This document shows, piece by piece, positions 23,934 through 37,000 of a stretch of 64,000 nucleotides of DNA. The translations under genes and the position numbers were made by a program. The notes below the pieces were generated by a model that searched no databases, had not been told where the DNA came from, and saw only the letters and a list, made by a program, of their open reading frames with translations. The DNA is from Adineta steineri (taxonomy: Eukaryota; Rotifera; Eurotatoria; Adinetida; Adinetidae). Within the stretch, counting starts at the first letter, position 1; each line of letters starts with the position of its first letter. Location of the stretch: positions 150,206 through 214,205 of the forward strand of contig CAJNOI010000033.1 in assembly GCA_905250115.1 (NCBI GenBank), given 5' to 3'.

Positions 23934-24881
23934 ATGTACGCTCCACCACCAGCTGCTGCTAATCGTCGGTAAATACATAATATTTGAATCTTTCATATTG
24001 TCTATCTCAAATTCTTGTTTTATTAAATAGAGGTGGCTTAGCTGCCAGCGGCCCACTTTTGGCTATATGTTGCCTCGGCTTCATTCTTTTTCTAATTGCT
24101 GCAACAATTGTTCTTGCATTGATACCTGTGTATCTATCAACAAGAGGCAGCAGCAGCTCAAGTAAAGATATCATTTATTCTAAAAATGTTTTATTTTTTT
24201 CTAATATATTTTGTGTACTTAGGCGCAAACACCGCGAGTTACCAATTACAAATGACACCTTCAGCTGATGCAAGAAAACGTTCTCTTGCAACGCTAGTCG
24301 AAGGCACATTTGCTGATAGTACACTCGCTCTTCTCATACTTCTCGTAAATATATACTTGAATATATGAAAATCGAAAATTTTACTATAAATTCATACATT
24401 ATTCTAGATAGAATCAAAGTTGAATTTAAATCATGGTTCATGTCTCATTCCGAGTTGTACATCGGTATTCACCAGCCGTAGACGACGTGGATTGTATGTA
24501 TTCAGTCGAATAATGTAATATATCGAATATATAATCTAATTTAATTGTTTAAAGTGGTCTTCTACGTGAACGTCGTGGTCTTTATCCAAATGTCTTTTGT
24601 CCAATCAGCTTCAGTCGCAAGCATTGTGACAAATGTGGCAATAAAGGATTTCAAAATAGCATCAAACCTTTCACAGGAGAAATTACTGAAGTTATAATCA
24701 TTGATACTTTTGGTAGTACGAAAAATTGCGGCGCGATTATATACTCAATTGTTATCAACTTTATCACTAGTGAGTAAAACATGTAATATATATATGATAC
24801 TTAATCTTTATTATTTTAGGTTTCACTAATCCATCAGTTTCAACATCAACCGCTGCAAATACTGCAAAAGTTATTGGTTAA
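23934..24881 (+). CDS. Novel single-pass membrane protein with Cys-rich C-terminal region, 216 aa
   Basis: Six exons: 23934-23968, 24031-24161, 24223-24344, 24408-24493, 24555-24769, 24820-24881 (651 nt, in frame with clean GT-AG borders). The start MYAPPPAAANR is short and Pro/Ala-rich. One strong helix follows at about residues 16-45 (GPLLAICCLGFILFLIAA...). The rest is extracellular or luminal in character, with a basic RRRRG patch and a cysteine cluster CPISFSRKHCDKCGNKGFQN, then a hydrophobic NCGAIIYSIVINFI stretch near the end. Codon usage is less AT-biased than the surroundings, supporting a real and perhaps well-expressed gene. I do not recognise a family. Confidence 0.8.
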
Positions 24882-27800
24882 TTTTATTCAAAAGACATTC
24901 CATACACACTTATTTTTTCCTTCCTCTACCTTTTTTCATACTAATCTTATCTATTTTAATCCATAACCAAAAACATTTATTACCTTCCAAACTATTTATC
25001 ATGTTTATATACTGATTGAACATATCGTTAATAAATATGGTAGATATTACTCATCACAACAAAATACACTTTTTCTCCTTTTTTTTCTTTTATTATTATA
25101 TTTCTGTTTATAACAACGAACAGAAAAAGATTTTCACCTTTTTTTTCTACTTTTTTTTTCATTAATAAACTATTTCTTTCACCATTGGTAGTTAGTTAAT
25201 CATTGTATTAATTGATATGCAAGAATGATTTCGTTTTTTTTTGTGATACATATGAAGTGAGGTATTTTGTCTTTAACATGTATTCAAGGACGATTGATGA
25301 TGCAAGCCTTGATTTATACAGATGAATATTGACAAAAAAAATTGCGTTGTATAGATATATACATATATATGACGATTCGTATCATTTTCAATAACATGTC
25401 GAAAGAAAAAATAATTTTATTATATTTCCTTTTCTTTTGCTCTTCGTATCTCAAGCGACTATTTATTTTACAATGAAAAATCCAATGGATGATTTATATT
25501 CATGTTTAATGTAAAAAAGAAAAGGAAAATTATGTATATATTTCTATGCGTCATCCAATTGAATGCGTCTATCAAGATTAATTTTTATTTCATATGTTAA
25601 TATTGATTATTAAGTTAACGCTGAATAATAACATTGATGACCATATAAAATTCAAGTTGATTTACATTTGTTTCAGTTTTTGTAGTTGAATAATTATTTA
25701 ATAAAATATTTTTATGTATGATTTTTGTGAAAAAATTTAATTATGATATAAAAGTGTGAAAAACAAAAATCATTTAATACGCCAATTAACTATAAAAAAA
25801 AATAAAAATATAGGTGCACTCGACATCAAAATATTTTTTTTCTTAATATTGACGAATATTTTTAAGAAGAAATAAAGCTATACTTAATTATTTTGTCAAA
25901 TGAATGAATGAATGTTTACTATAGATTTTCGAAAAAATAAAATGCTCGATGAAGTTAATTTAAATAGCGATTTATTGTATGATACACGTCTTATTACTTC
26001 TGTTCGAGACTTATAAATATTACATTGAAATTAAGCTCGATATTAATCAATCGACTACTTCTAAATCAAATTTATTAAAATCAACATATGAAACTTAATT
26101 AAATCAGATGGGTATATTTTCTTTGTGATGTCTAAAATGTTGCATTAACGAAACTGTTAATTACAGATTATTTCTTTGTACTGATTACGAAATTTCAACG
26201 TTTGATGAAATAACCTATAAGTGAATGTATATAGTACGTTATTAGTCATACCAAACAATCTTTTTTAACTAGAGTAATTATTTGAGATGCAATTAAAGTA
26301 GAATGTGAAACGATGAGTGAACAAATGTAAATATAATTATTATGATGAAATTAGAACAGTATGTCAAGACTAAACGTGTTTTTTTTTGTGAGTGAAAATA
26401 TTTTGTGAATGTCTTCGGGTTGATAAATTTCAGTTATATTGCTGGAGAAGATTTTTATAGAATAAAATAAAAAAAAACTATGCTCATCTAGACTTGTACA
26501 TATTCGAAATATAACTCAACTGATATATATGTGGACTCCAAAATTAAGAAAGCTATCATAGAAAATGTTATATAAAAACTGATATCAACATTTGATTTAT
26601 GTTATCTGATTATATCAAACTTACAAGGGAACATATGTGAGTGTACTCACGGAGATGGAGTTTAAAAGTATTTTATCGTGAAGTGACCATGTTGAATACA
26701 CCGAATATCGATAATTTAGCTGCACGTTTTGAGGTCGAAAAAAATAGCACTACTTCACATTTTTGCCATATGTTATATTCTATTGTCTGATATCACGTTT
26801 TAACGAGTTCTTTTTCTCAAACTTGTGCAAAACATGACAATAGGATATAACATATGGCAAAAATGTGAAATAGTGCTATTTTTTCGACCTCAGTACTGGC
26901 AGCTAAATTATCGATATTCGAGATATTCAACATAGTCACTACACGATAAAACCCTTTTAAACTCTATCTTCGTGGGTACACTCAAATATGTTCCCTTGTT
27001 AGTATAATTTAAAATAATTGACGACCATTTAGTCAATTGGAAAACCTCTGATAAACCATGTATAACTTTACAATGAATGAAATTGTATTCGATACAAACA
27101 TTTTCTCAATATTGCTTTGATATTTACTTCACTTTTTATCTGAAACTAAGTCATATTTATTATTTCGAAAAATAACGATTATAGTCGATGTATACAATAC
27201 GATAAAACGATCAATAAAATATTGATATGATACTATTAATCGAACTCAGAAAGATGAATGCACAAAGATAATCAGATATCAAATATACTTGTCTAATTCA
27301 TTGATGAATAAAAGTCTAACGAATAAAAAACTTCTTTTTGTCAATTATCTAAATTTTTTTATAGTAATAGTCAATGTAAGTATATGTAAATCAAACACAT
27401 GAAATGATATATCATTACTTGTAGGTATCATTATATGTTAGTTCATAACCACTTTAATTATCAGATCAGATATTTCGAATTTAATTAAAATATACAGGTT
27501 TATGGTAATTAATTTGCAATGTTCACTATAAACAAATCTTTCGCATTAAATTTTTGCGAAGAAAATAGTTTTTTAAGAATGATAATTAGTTCTGTTACAT
27601 AATCAATTACTTAATAGACAATATTTACAGATTATGATTGAACTACGAATCGAAGAATTTCCCATATATTCTACATAAGGATTGTAATTTATAGAGAATA
27701 TCAGAAAAACGTCTATGAAAATTCAAAATTATATCGTAATCATTTTGATTTCTAAAGACCAAGTGTTGACGGAGAGTGTGCTTCATGTGAAGTATACGAG

Positions 27801-29574
27801 AGAATGTTGTTAGATACAGAAAAAGAATAATAAATAGTGTTCAACAAAACAGAACATGATGACATTTTTATAACATTTAGTTTTACTATTATTACAATTT
27901 TATGAAAACCAAGTCTAACGATCTGACATTTCTTGTTTTTTGCTGAAGTTCTTTGTCAAATTGGAATTACAAAACTATTCTCACTTCATCAATAACTTAT
28001 TTCGAAGAAAACTATTTACACTATGATTCAGTACTTCTGAAAGATTTCATTAAACTTTCATCTGACGTTGCTAGTTGTTCTTACTATAAAACAAGAGAAA
28101 AACTGGTAGTTTATATTCAATATATACTTATTCTTATTTTAAATTCAATGAAGACTCTATTGCATCCATGAAACGTTTCAACAAGAATAGATTTTGCTAA
28201 AAAATAATAAGTTCTCTTTCTCACAAAGATTCCTAGCTTCATTACTGTTTACTTCTTTAATTTTTCGAAAATCTTCTACAGTATTGTCAATGCATTGTAG
28301 TACTAGTTTTTATAAAAAAAAAAGCTAAAATCTATTCGAAATTCAATCACCAATATAACTAGTTGTTTTTTTACTTCCTATGAGGATCGAAATTTATCCG
28401 AAACTAGATGAAATGAAAATTTCCTAGTCGTTGTCATATTATCTACCATACGAATGCATTCACCTTGAGAAACTGATTTATACTATTCGTTCACTTAACG
28501 TTAAACTCACTTTACACGAAACTAAACCATAAAAATATTACTGAAAACTTGTTATTAAAGATTAAAGTAATTTTTCTTATGTAAATATCATAAAAATGAG
28601 TTATTAACATGCATCACTTACTTAACTAAGCCCAAAGACCAATATTTTGTTGTTTTTGAATATCTCCACCTAGTCAATATCGATAATACAGTATTCTTTT
28701 CCAATTTTTAAGTAACGAAATGAAGTGAATGTACATACTTTATATACATACACAACTATCTACTTATTTTCTCTCTCTTAATGTGCAATAGACATTAAGA
28801 TCGGAAGTATATGATAAATACAAATTTACGATTTATTTTTTATCTTCCTATCCCTTATGCTTACTAAATTTGTAGAGAACCAACAGAAAAAATACACTAT
28901 CAAGGTAAGACTATGTTAATACATGTAATGTCAATAGCAAATGTACATTATTAATGTATCCTATAAATACAAGAAAAATATACTAATCATATTGGTTAAA
29001 ACTATCAATCAAATGTAATATTTAAGATCATTGTATTCAGCGTGTCTAGATAATTATATATCATTAATACAATCTTATCGATAGAACTAATCGTTATATT
29101 TATGATAAAAGTTATACTATCAAAACTAATTTTTTAAGGACGTTTGAAAAGTAGTACCTCTTGACTATAACAAATAATTAACGAAAGAACAGTTTTAAAA
29201 TATCCAAATTTTATTTTTAGTTACTTTCTACGTCTTCGTCAAACATAGTACATTGTATAATCAATGACAAATATTTCTCTTGGATGTGAATAGATCTGAT
29301 TAGATAATATTATGAAATTTACTTGTAATATACTTTAAACTGCTATATAGTTAATCATTAATCTCTTTCATTTATTGCTTTCTATCATGTTACTATCAAC
29401 TTACTTATAAAATATATATAAAAAAAAAGAAAGTAAAAATAAATTTTTTACAGAAAAAATACAGTTTGAATGAAAGCAGACATTCTCGAATAATAGATTT
29501 ACAAATAAAATAATAAAAAGAAGAAAGAGAGTAAATTCATAAAAGTTAAAAAAAAAATTTCAGTTAATCAAAAT
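24882..29574. other. Quiet intergenic stretch, 4.7 kb, with one palindromic element
   Basis: Apart from the element at 26624-26998, I see only low-complexity AT-rich DNA. A frame at 27953-28102 (SVLLKDFIKLSSDVASC...) has protein-like composition and ends at a possible GTAGTT donor. It lacks an ATG and a partner exon, so it may be a relic or chance. Confidence 0.6.
26624..26998. mobile_element. Fold-back MITE, 375 bp, near-full-length inverted repeat
   Basis: Two arms of about 165 bp are imperfect reverse complements (roughly 85-90% by eye). They start CAAGGGAACATAT and share AATATCGATAATTTAGCTGC and TTTTTGCCATATGTTATAT. TTA flanks both ends (26621-26623 and 26999-27001), compatible with the 3 bp duplication of PIF/Harbinger elements. 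No coding capacity. Confidence 0.8.
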
Positions 29575-32500
29575 TTAGTTTACTGTTTCATAATCATTCG
29601 TTTCTTTATCATGTTCATCAGATATTTTGAAAAGATTTCGCTCAGCAACGCAGGCAACCATTGCGGCACCTTTACCACTACCTAAATATTATCAATCACT
29701 GATTATATTTATCATTTACATATATATATTTGTAACTCACCATCATCAGACAAAGCCAATTTGAACTAAACAAAAATAAAAAATATCATCATCTATTGAT
29801 ATTAGAATGAAAAGATCAAACTGAACTATATCAAATTGATTACGAAATTTTTACTGTTAATATTTCACAAATCTGATATAAAATTATGTGTATAGAGAGA
29901 TTTTAATTAAACGTAGTGCTACAATAAAAATTATTAACTTTTGAACCAGCTTTTATATATATATATATACGAAGTTCAGAAAGTATTCAATTTATATACG
30001 ATTTATTCCTGTTTTGTTTTGATCGATAGAAAACTATGTATATATTCAATTCGAAATATTTAACTTTCGTTACCTTTATGTCTTTGTTAACTAATGTTTC
30101 CATACATCTTTCCATATTGCGTTTAAAACGTGGATGATATCGATAGAGTGATCCATCAACACCAACTGTAATATTCGATTTTCCAATACGATTAATTAAT
30201 ACAGCTAAACCTATTTATGAAAATAAAAATCTATATATTTTGTATAATTTAATATCATAAATGTAACATACCAGCACCAGCTAATCGTGCAGCTCGTTTT
30301 GATACTTGTCGACAAATATGTTGAACAATAGTACAATCATCAAATGTTGGATTATGAATACCAATATCTTCAAGTACTCGACGTGTATTTGAAAATTGAA
30401 TACCTAAATAATAAATAGAACGTTTTCCCTTTATCAAGTTGAAATAAATTTTAAATTACCTTCATCAGTTTCAACAGTTGAAACAAATTTTGTATAAAAA
30501 CCACCTCGATTATAAAGTGGAGTTTTATAATCTCCATATGTATCACGATGACCAAGAAAAAGTAGTTCTTGTTGAAGTAAATCTAATATTATTAAACGTA
30601 CAATTTCACCCATATACATTCCTGATATCATTTTTTCAAAGCTAAACAATAATCAAAATACAATTAATTCAAATGATGTATATATATATATATTATTTAT
30701 TTACATTTGTTTGCCAGGATTTATTGATGAAATATCAACTTCTTGATCATATTTTGTTCGTATATGTTTTAAACGACTATTATCACCAAATGCACCCCAT
30801 TCCATATTTATAATAACTTGTTTTGGTTCATTATAATCACCATTCCATGTACCAACTTTATCTAAATTTTCAATATAACATGCATTTGTTCCTGTACCTA
30901 ATATAAGACCAATAGCTGTTGATGGATCTTTATATGCACATGCCATTAATGTGCCAACTGTATCATTGACTAGCGCTACACATTTAGCATTAATACCCTA
31001 GAGAAAAAAATTTTAATTTGTAATTCTATGAGAACTAGGAATATGGATTAAAATAGGACATTTTCATCGCGTCGAAATTGAATTAGTTATTCAGTACAGA
31101 TTACTGAGTATTATATCAGTCGGAAACCATTGTAGAACAATGCTTTTCTGGAGATAATCATGTATGATGTTTAATTTACTTTTGTATAATAGATAAATGA
31201 ATAAATTATTTTACCTTTTCAACAATAGCTTCTTGTAAAAGTTTAACAACATCTTCATTAACAACACCTGAACAACTAAAACCTTTTGTCCATGCTGTTA
31301 ATCGAGCAGATGCGAGACCTTCTTGTTTACAAGGAAATGAAAATGTAAAACCTATAGAAAATGTTCATATTATCATTTCAAAAAGTATTCTTAGGTTTAT
31401 TTTTACCCAATGGATAACATATTCCTGAATGTAATAAGTTTTCTTTTTTCATAAATTCTGCTAAACATTCAGCTAAATGTCGAAATAACTAAATTAAAAA
31501 GAAAAAGAAATGAAAACTATAAGATCTTTCAAAATTGAAATATTAATGGTATACATTTTTTCCATCTCCAATCATAATTGATTGTGGAATAACAAAAATT
31601 TTCGATGTTAATTCAATTTTTGAATTTCCATGTAAATCAATTAAGAGAACACGAAAATTTGTTCCACCTAAATCCAATGCAAGTACATGACCCATTTCTG
31701 TACCATTTGGAATATTTCGTACATATGTTGGAAACATTTTGACAGTTGCTTGTTTATGTGTTATGGGTGAAAGACCAGCACTCATTTCTTCTTCTAATAT
31801 ATGCATTATATGTATCAATTGTTCGTCAGAAATTTTTAATGAATCAAGTACTTTTTCGATCTAAATGATAGAAAAAAGTAAATAAAAAATCATTTTATAT
31901 TTGGACTCTTTTTATTTGAATCAAAATTCATGATTATTGAATTACTCTCAAAAATAGTAGTTTATATAAGTGTTGTCATGTGAAGTTATTGTCTTTTTGA
32001 AACTATTCATTTTTGTGAGATATAAAATAATGTCTCAAGAATAAAATATATAGTTTGCTCAAGATGCTTGTGATACTCTAATGATAATGAAAAACCTTTG
32101 TAAGTCTATGTTCGGATAAAATAATTCTTAATCTTATAGTTTTTCAATAATTGTTCTGTTTAGGATCGAAAAACTAGCGAAAAAGTGATTATAAGCTGAC
32201 TTCGATATTTGGTTAACATTGACTAGTGATTTTCGTCCATATATGAAGATAAATATTTCCAACATTATTTTCATAGAGTTTTTTCATCTCAGATCAAAGA
32301 AAATCTAGTCAAAATTTATTTTGAATTGATATTTTCATTTATATTATATATTCTAACATTTATTATATGAATATTGCTTCTAGCAAGTTTTTGAACGAGA
32401 AAATGCCATGAGATAAACTCGAACATATCTAATAATTTCTCAATATTTATCCTACGAAGTATTTTAAATCCAAACAATCAACAAAAAGTAATGCTGAATA

Positions 32501-32807
32501 TTAAAATTACCTGCGTAACATTTCTACTCGATAACTTAAATAAATTCTTCTTTTTATACAAAATACAGATTTAATAAGATAGTTTTAATTTACTTATCAA
32601 GACGAACAAATACTTTATATAACTTACTTGGTCATTTAGCTCAGGATGTCGATGTCGTTTATTAGAGTATTTCTCCGGTGCAGCTACACGATATCCAGCA
32701 TAGACGGCAGTACCAATTATACAAGTTGTAACTAAGCCATATGCAGCTTTTCGTACTATTGATGTTATTGAATCGTATGGAAGTGTTTGAACGAAATCCA
32801 GTGACAT
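29575..32807 (-). CDS. Hexokinase with N-terminal membrane segment, 526 aa
   Basis: Ten exons: 32628-32807, 31555-31860, 31407-31488, 31215-31351, 30705-30997, 30460-30641, 30272-30403, 30074-30210, 29741-29765, 29575-29681 (1581 nt). ATP-dependent glucose phosphorylation, the first step of glycolysis. Seen: [10 protein letters not shown] phosphate loop at about 121-130, FTFSFPC at 191-197, catalytic Asp in LVNDTVGT at 247, [48 protein letters not shown] and SDDGSGKGAA. All are canonical, so it should be active. It is the single-domain (about 50 kDa) invertebrate form plus a ~60-residue leader with a hydrophobic helix at about 20-42, which suggests anchoring to the mitochondrial outer membrane or ER. 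The first intron (31861-32627) is the longest and shows nothing else. Confidence 0.95.
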
Positions 32808-34033
32808 GATCTAGAACTACATACAAAAATAAAAATTCACTCTAATAATATTATACATAGTTGTTGACTGATATTTTTAAGCTTAGTACATTACCTAGTA
32901 AGAAACGAGGTAATGTAGAATAGTGAGAGTATTTATACGCTTGAAAAAAGATAAAATGGTAAAACGAAAGAAAATTAAAAGGATAAATTTACTTCTATAC
33001 TATCCGACGAAATAATCACATAGTCGAATTAAATTTTTTTTTCATTCTGTTATTTGTATATTTAAGTACAAAAGATTCTACACGTGACCAGACAGTTTTT
33101 CTATATCGAAAAGAGAAAATCAAAAATAATGATAGGTTAAACCACGCCTCCGTCCATCGACTGTTTGAGCCGTCTGTAGTGATCAATTGCGCATTATTCT
33201 TTTAAATCATATGATAGTGAGTGCATGACCGTATATGAAACGTCAATTGTTGTAAAAGTACATGTATATAGAATTCATTTTTTACAGATAAAAGTATTTA
33301 AAATATAATGTTTATTTAACTTTTAAGAAGATGAATGTGTTAACATTCTGTGTGAAAACTGAAATTGAGTAATTTTTTACAATCTATATCTTCTCTATGA
33401 GTACTCATAGATGATTTAAAATTATAATGAATTCAAAATCTAGGCACAATTTATTTGATATGATATTTATATGTGCTTACATAAAGTCCAATTAAAATAT
33501 ATGGCTCTGAATTTTCGAAAAACATTTTTACAACAATAAACAACTTCAGAATAACTCAACATTTTCTAATATCTGTTTTAAATTACATTGTTAGATTTAT
33601 TTGTTTATATGGAGTAATAACATACGAACAGTGATAAGAACACATACAAGTTTGTACGATTCCTGTAGAATATCAAAAAAAAAAAATAGTTTTCTAAAGT
33701 GTTTGTTATTCAAGAACTGTTTTTCAAAGTAGAAGACTCATATATTCTTGTTTATTTATTATAAAATTTACAAATGTTAACTCATCATTGCATGACTTGT
33801 TAGTATTTTTTATTGTCGGACGTATATGGTAAAAAAGAAAACATTAAGTGACTTTTTCAAATATTGAAATAAATAAAGACTTTGCCTTGAATACTTCGAT
33901 ATCTTAAAACTACATGGTGTTGAGAGTAGATATTGTAAATAAATTTATTTCGATAAAATTAAAATGAAATGAAGAAAAAGAGAAATAATCATCGTATTCA
34001 CAAGTGTATATATAAAGATATATGAAAAATTAA
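32808..34033. other. Intergenic, hexokinase promoter side
   Basis: Holds the hexokinase upstream region and the 3' flank of the HD-PTP gene. A slightly GC-richer patch lies at 33145-33180. No gene recognised. Confidence 0.6.
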
Positions 34034-37000
34034 TTAACGAAATGTCCATAATGGATCTAATTTATTAAATGGGTCAGATAAATCTGTAACTGACGATGGT
34101 TTTGTTCGAAAGAAATCATCTCGTGTTGTTTTAAGTTTTATATGACTTTCTTCTGGACGTAAATTAAAGTTTTCTTCAATAGGAGTTAATTGTTTTATTG
34201 ATGGCTTTTCTTCGATCATGGTTGATGTTGGAGTTGATGAAAGAATTGGACCTACATCATAATTTGGAGTTGGCTGTATAATTGGTTTAGCTTTATCCAT
34301 AATTGTTTGCATTTCATCTGCAAGTAGAGCAGTATTTGTATTCGGTGATGTAGATTTTAAAGTTGGAATTGTTGATTGATGATGTATTATTGAACTAGCA
34401 TTTAATACTCCACCTATAAAAACATGAAATACACTAATATAAAAAATATATTAAAATTAATTCTTACGTTTAACAAGACGTTCTTGAACATAACGAAGTA
34501 GACTTTCATAAACAAATTTCAATTGATTCATATCTTGTATTATGTGACGACGTTTTGTACGAAGTAAACGAATTATTTTATTTAAATCAGGAAATGATCG
34601 AGCTTCATCTATATCTTGAATGCTTGTAAATAGCGATAAAAATGGGCCTGTACGAGATACACCATTTCTAAAATGATAAACACAATTTTAAATGATATAT
34701 ATCTATTTTTCTTTAGATATTGACGAATCGAATTTATTGTTATTATAAATTCTATCAGAATTAGCCTCAAAATCATGATATTAAAATATTCGATATACAG
34801 TCGCAATACATCAGCTCTAAATTCGATGTAAACGAATGCAATTCGCTGAATATTTTTAATCATAATCCGACTAGGTTTAGATGCGATTACCTATAGTTTA
34901 TTCGGAGTTTATAGAAAAGACTTTTCTATAAACGGCATCTAGCTTTATCACCAAAATTAATAAAGTAAGTTTTCAGCTGTTTCGAGAATTTTTTATGAAG
35001 TTATACAGTAGAATTTTTAGTAATAATCTTAATAAAAAATGGAATATGCTTATTGCCAAATCGAACTATATTCTTATTTTGAAATATAGACGAAAGTATA
35101 AATCACAAAAACATACAAACAAGTAACCAGAATTGTACTTCGTGGATTTCGTGATTGAATAAGAAAATGTTCTACTTCTTGAATAAATTTTAATAATTCA
35201 ACTGGATTATCTGGCATATCTCTAGAATTTAAATCAAAAACTTATGCATTACTTTATAGACAAAAATAAAATATACTTTGGTGGCCATCCAAGATGTTCA
35301 AGCCATATAACAGTTCTCGATTGATTTGTCTTTAGGTAACACAAAAAACAATAAAATAATCATTCTATAAGTAATTTATACATACTTGTAAATGATGAAC
35401 ACGTAATATTCTATGATTAGTCAATTGATTTGGACTCTTTGTACTAAGTAATGTAATTGTAAAAGATGAAAGTCGAAGTTCTTCTCCCACTTTCTGTGGA
35501 TATACATTCTAAAAATAAATAATTAAAAATAAGTTTTATGATAAAAGAATCAATGTTCATACAAGTGATTGCATTTCATCCAATCTTAATAGTACTGCAA
35601 CAATAGCTACATGTTGATCATAAATCATTGACCAAAAATCTCCAATAGTTGTTGATAATGGATATTGAGCAATAATAAATGAAGTATCACGAATTCTCTG
35701 AAGAAAAAAAAATAACAATGATAATGATATACATAAATAAATTTTATCTTTTACTCCAATAGACGTTGCATTTATATAATCATTGAAATGTTTTTGTTGA
35801 TTCGAATTTGTTTGTGTCAGACGAACACGTGAATTATCATCTTTAAAATATATTATTATTTTGTATTGAATTAATTAAATACGAGAACTTACAAGGAATT
35901 AAATCTTGAAAACGATTTAATTTCGAATTACATTTACCAATTGCACATGTTTGTGTATGAACCTCTTTTTCTTGTAAATCAGATAATTCCTATACAAATA
36001 AATTCATGGTTTTTTTTCATATTATTTTATTTTTTAAATTATATTATTTCTTACTTTCCATTCTACTTCAAGTGGTACTGTACCGTTAAGAATCTTTTTT
36101 GTCATTGTACTAACATGTTTTTCAAAACGTTGTACATCAGCTACGAATTGTTCAAGTTTATCTTTATCATCGTATAAGTCTTGTGGTGGACTCATACTAG
36201 ACACAGGTGTAACAGATGGTTGAATTGATTGTTTATCTTCGATAATCATTGATAATGGTTGAATACAAGCTATTGGTTTACCATTACTTTTTATTTGTAA
36301 TTCATCATCCATTGGACTAATTGGCTGAGGTTCAGGACTATTCGGTTCTGTATTGTGTGTTGATAGAGTTGTTTCTAGTTGCTGTTCGAGAGCTAATGAT
36401 AATAAATCATCGTCAATTTTAGGTACAAAAGACTGATTTGATACTGTATTTGTTGATGATTTTGTAGTAGCGGGAGATGGGACAAGCGTAGGAGGAAGAG
36501 CATGCTGTATAGACTGATTCGATTCATAATTGTTATTATTGATTGATGAAGATGGAACTTGTGGTGGATTTGTTGAGAGTAAACCACCTGGACGATAAAC
36601 ATCCTGAGGATTAACATGAGTAGTTGGTGGTGGAATTACTTGTTGTTGTAGTTGTTGCTGTTGCATTAGTTGATGTTGTTGATGTTGCTGCTGTATTTGT
36701 TGTTGGTGGTGTTGCTGTTGCATTTGATGTTGCATTTGTTGTTGTTGGTTTTGTTGATGTTGCTGTTGCATTTGTTGATGTTGTTGTTGCTGCGGCTGTT
36801 GTTGCTGTTGTTGCTGGGATGATGATGGTAATGCTGATGGTGATGGTGCCGAAGTAAATGGTATATTTTGTGATTTTGGAATATCATAAGCTCCCACTGG
36901 TTGTGGACGGTAAGGATCAAATTTTGTTTGTGGCAAAACTTGTTGAGCAGGACGATTAGGATCATTTAAATTTTGATTCTGGTAAACGGTTGGTTGTGGT

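Noticed and set aside
27953..28171. 72-codon frame with protein-like middle
   Set aside because: No ATG and no partner exon; kept only as a note in the gap description.
36624..36965. Other frames over the poly-Gln region on both strands
   Set aside because: Shadows of the same repeat; near-homopolymeric products.
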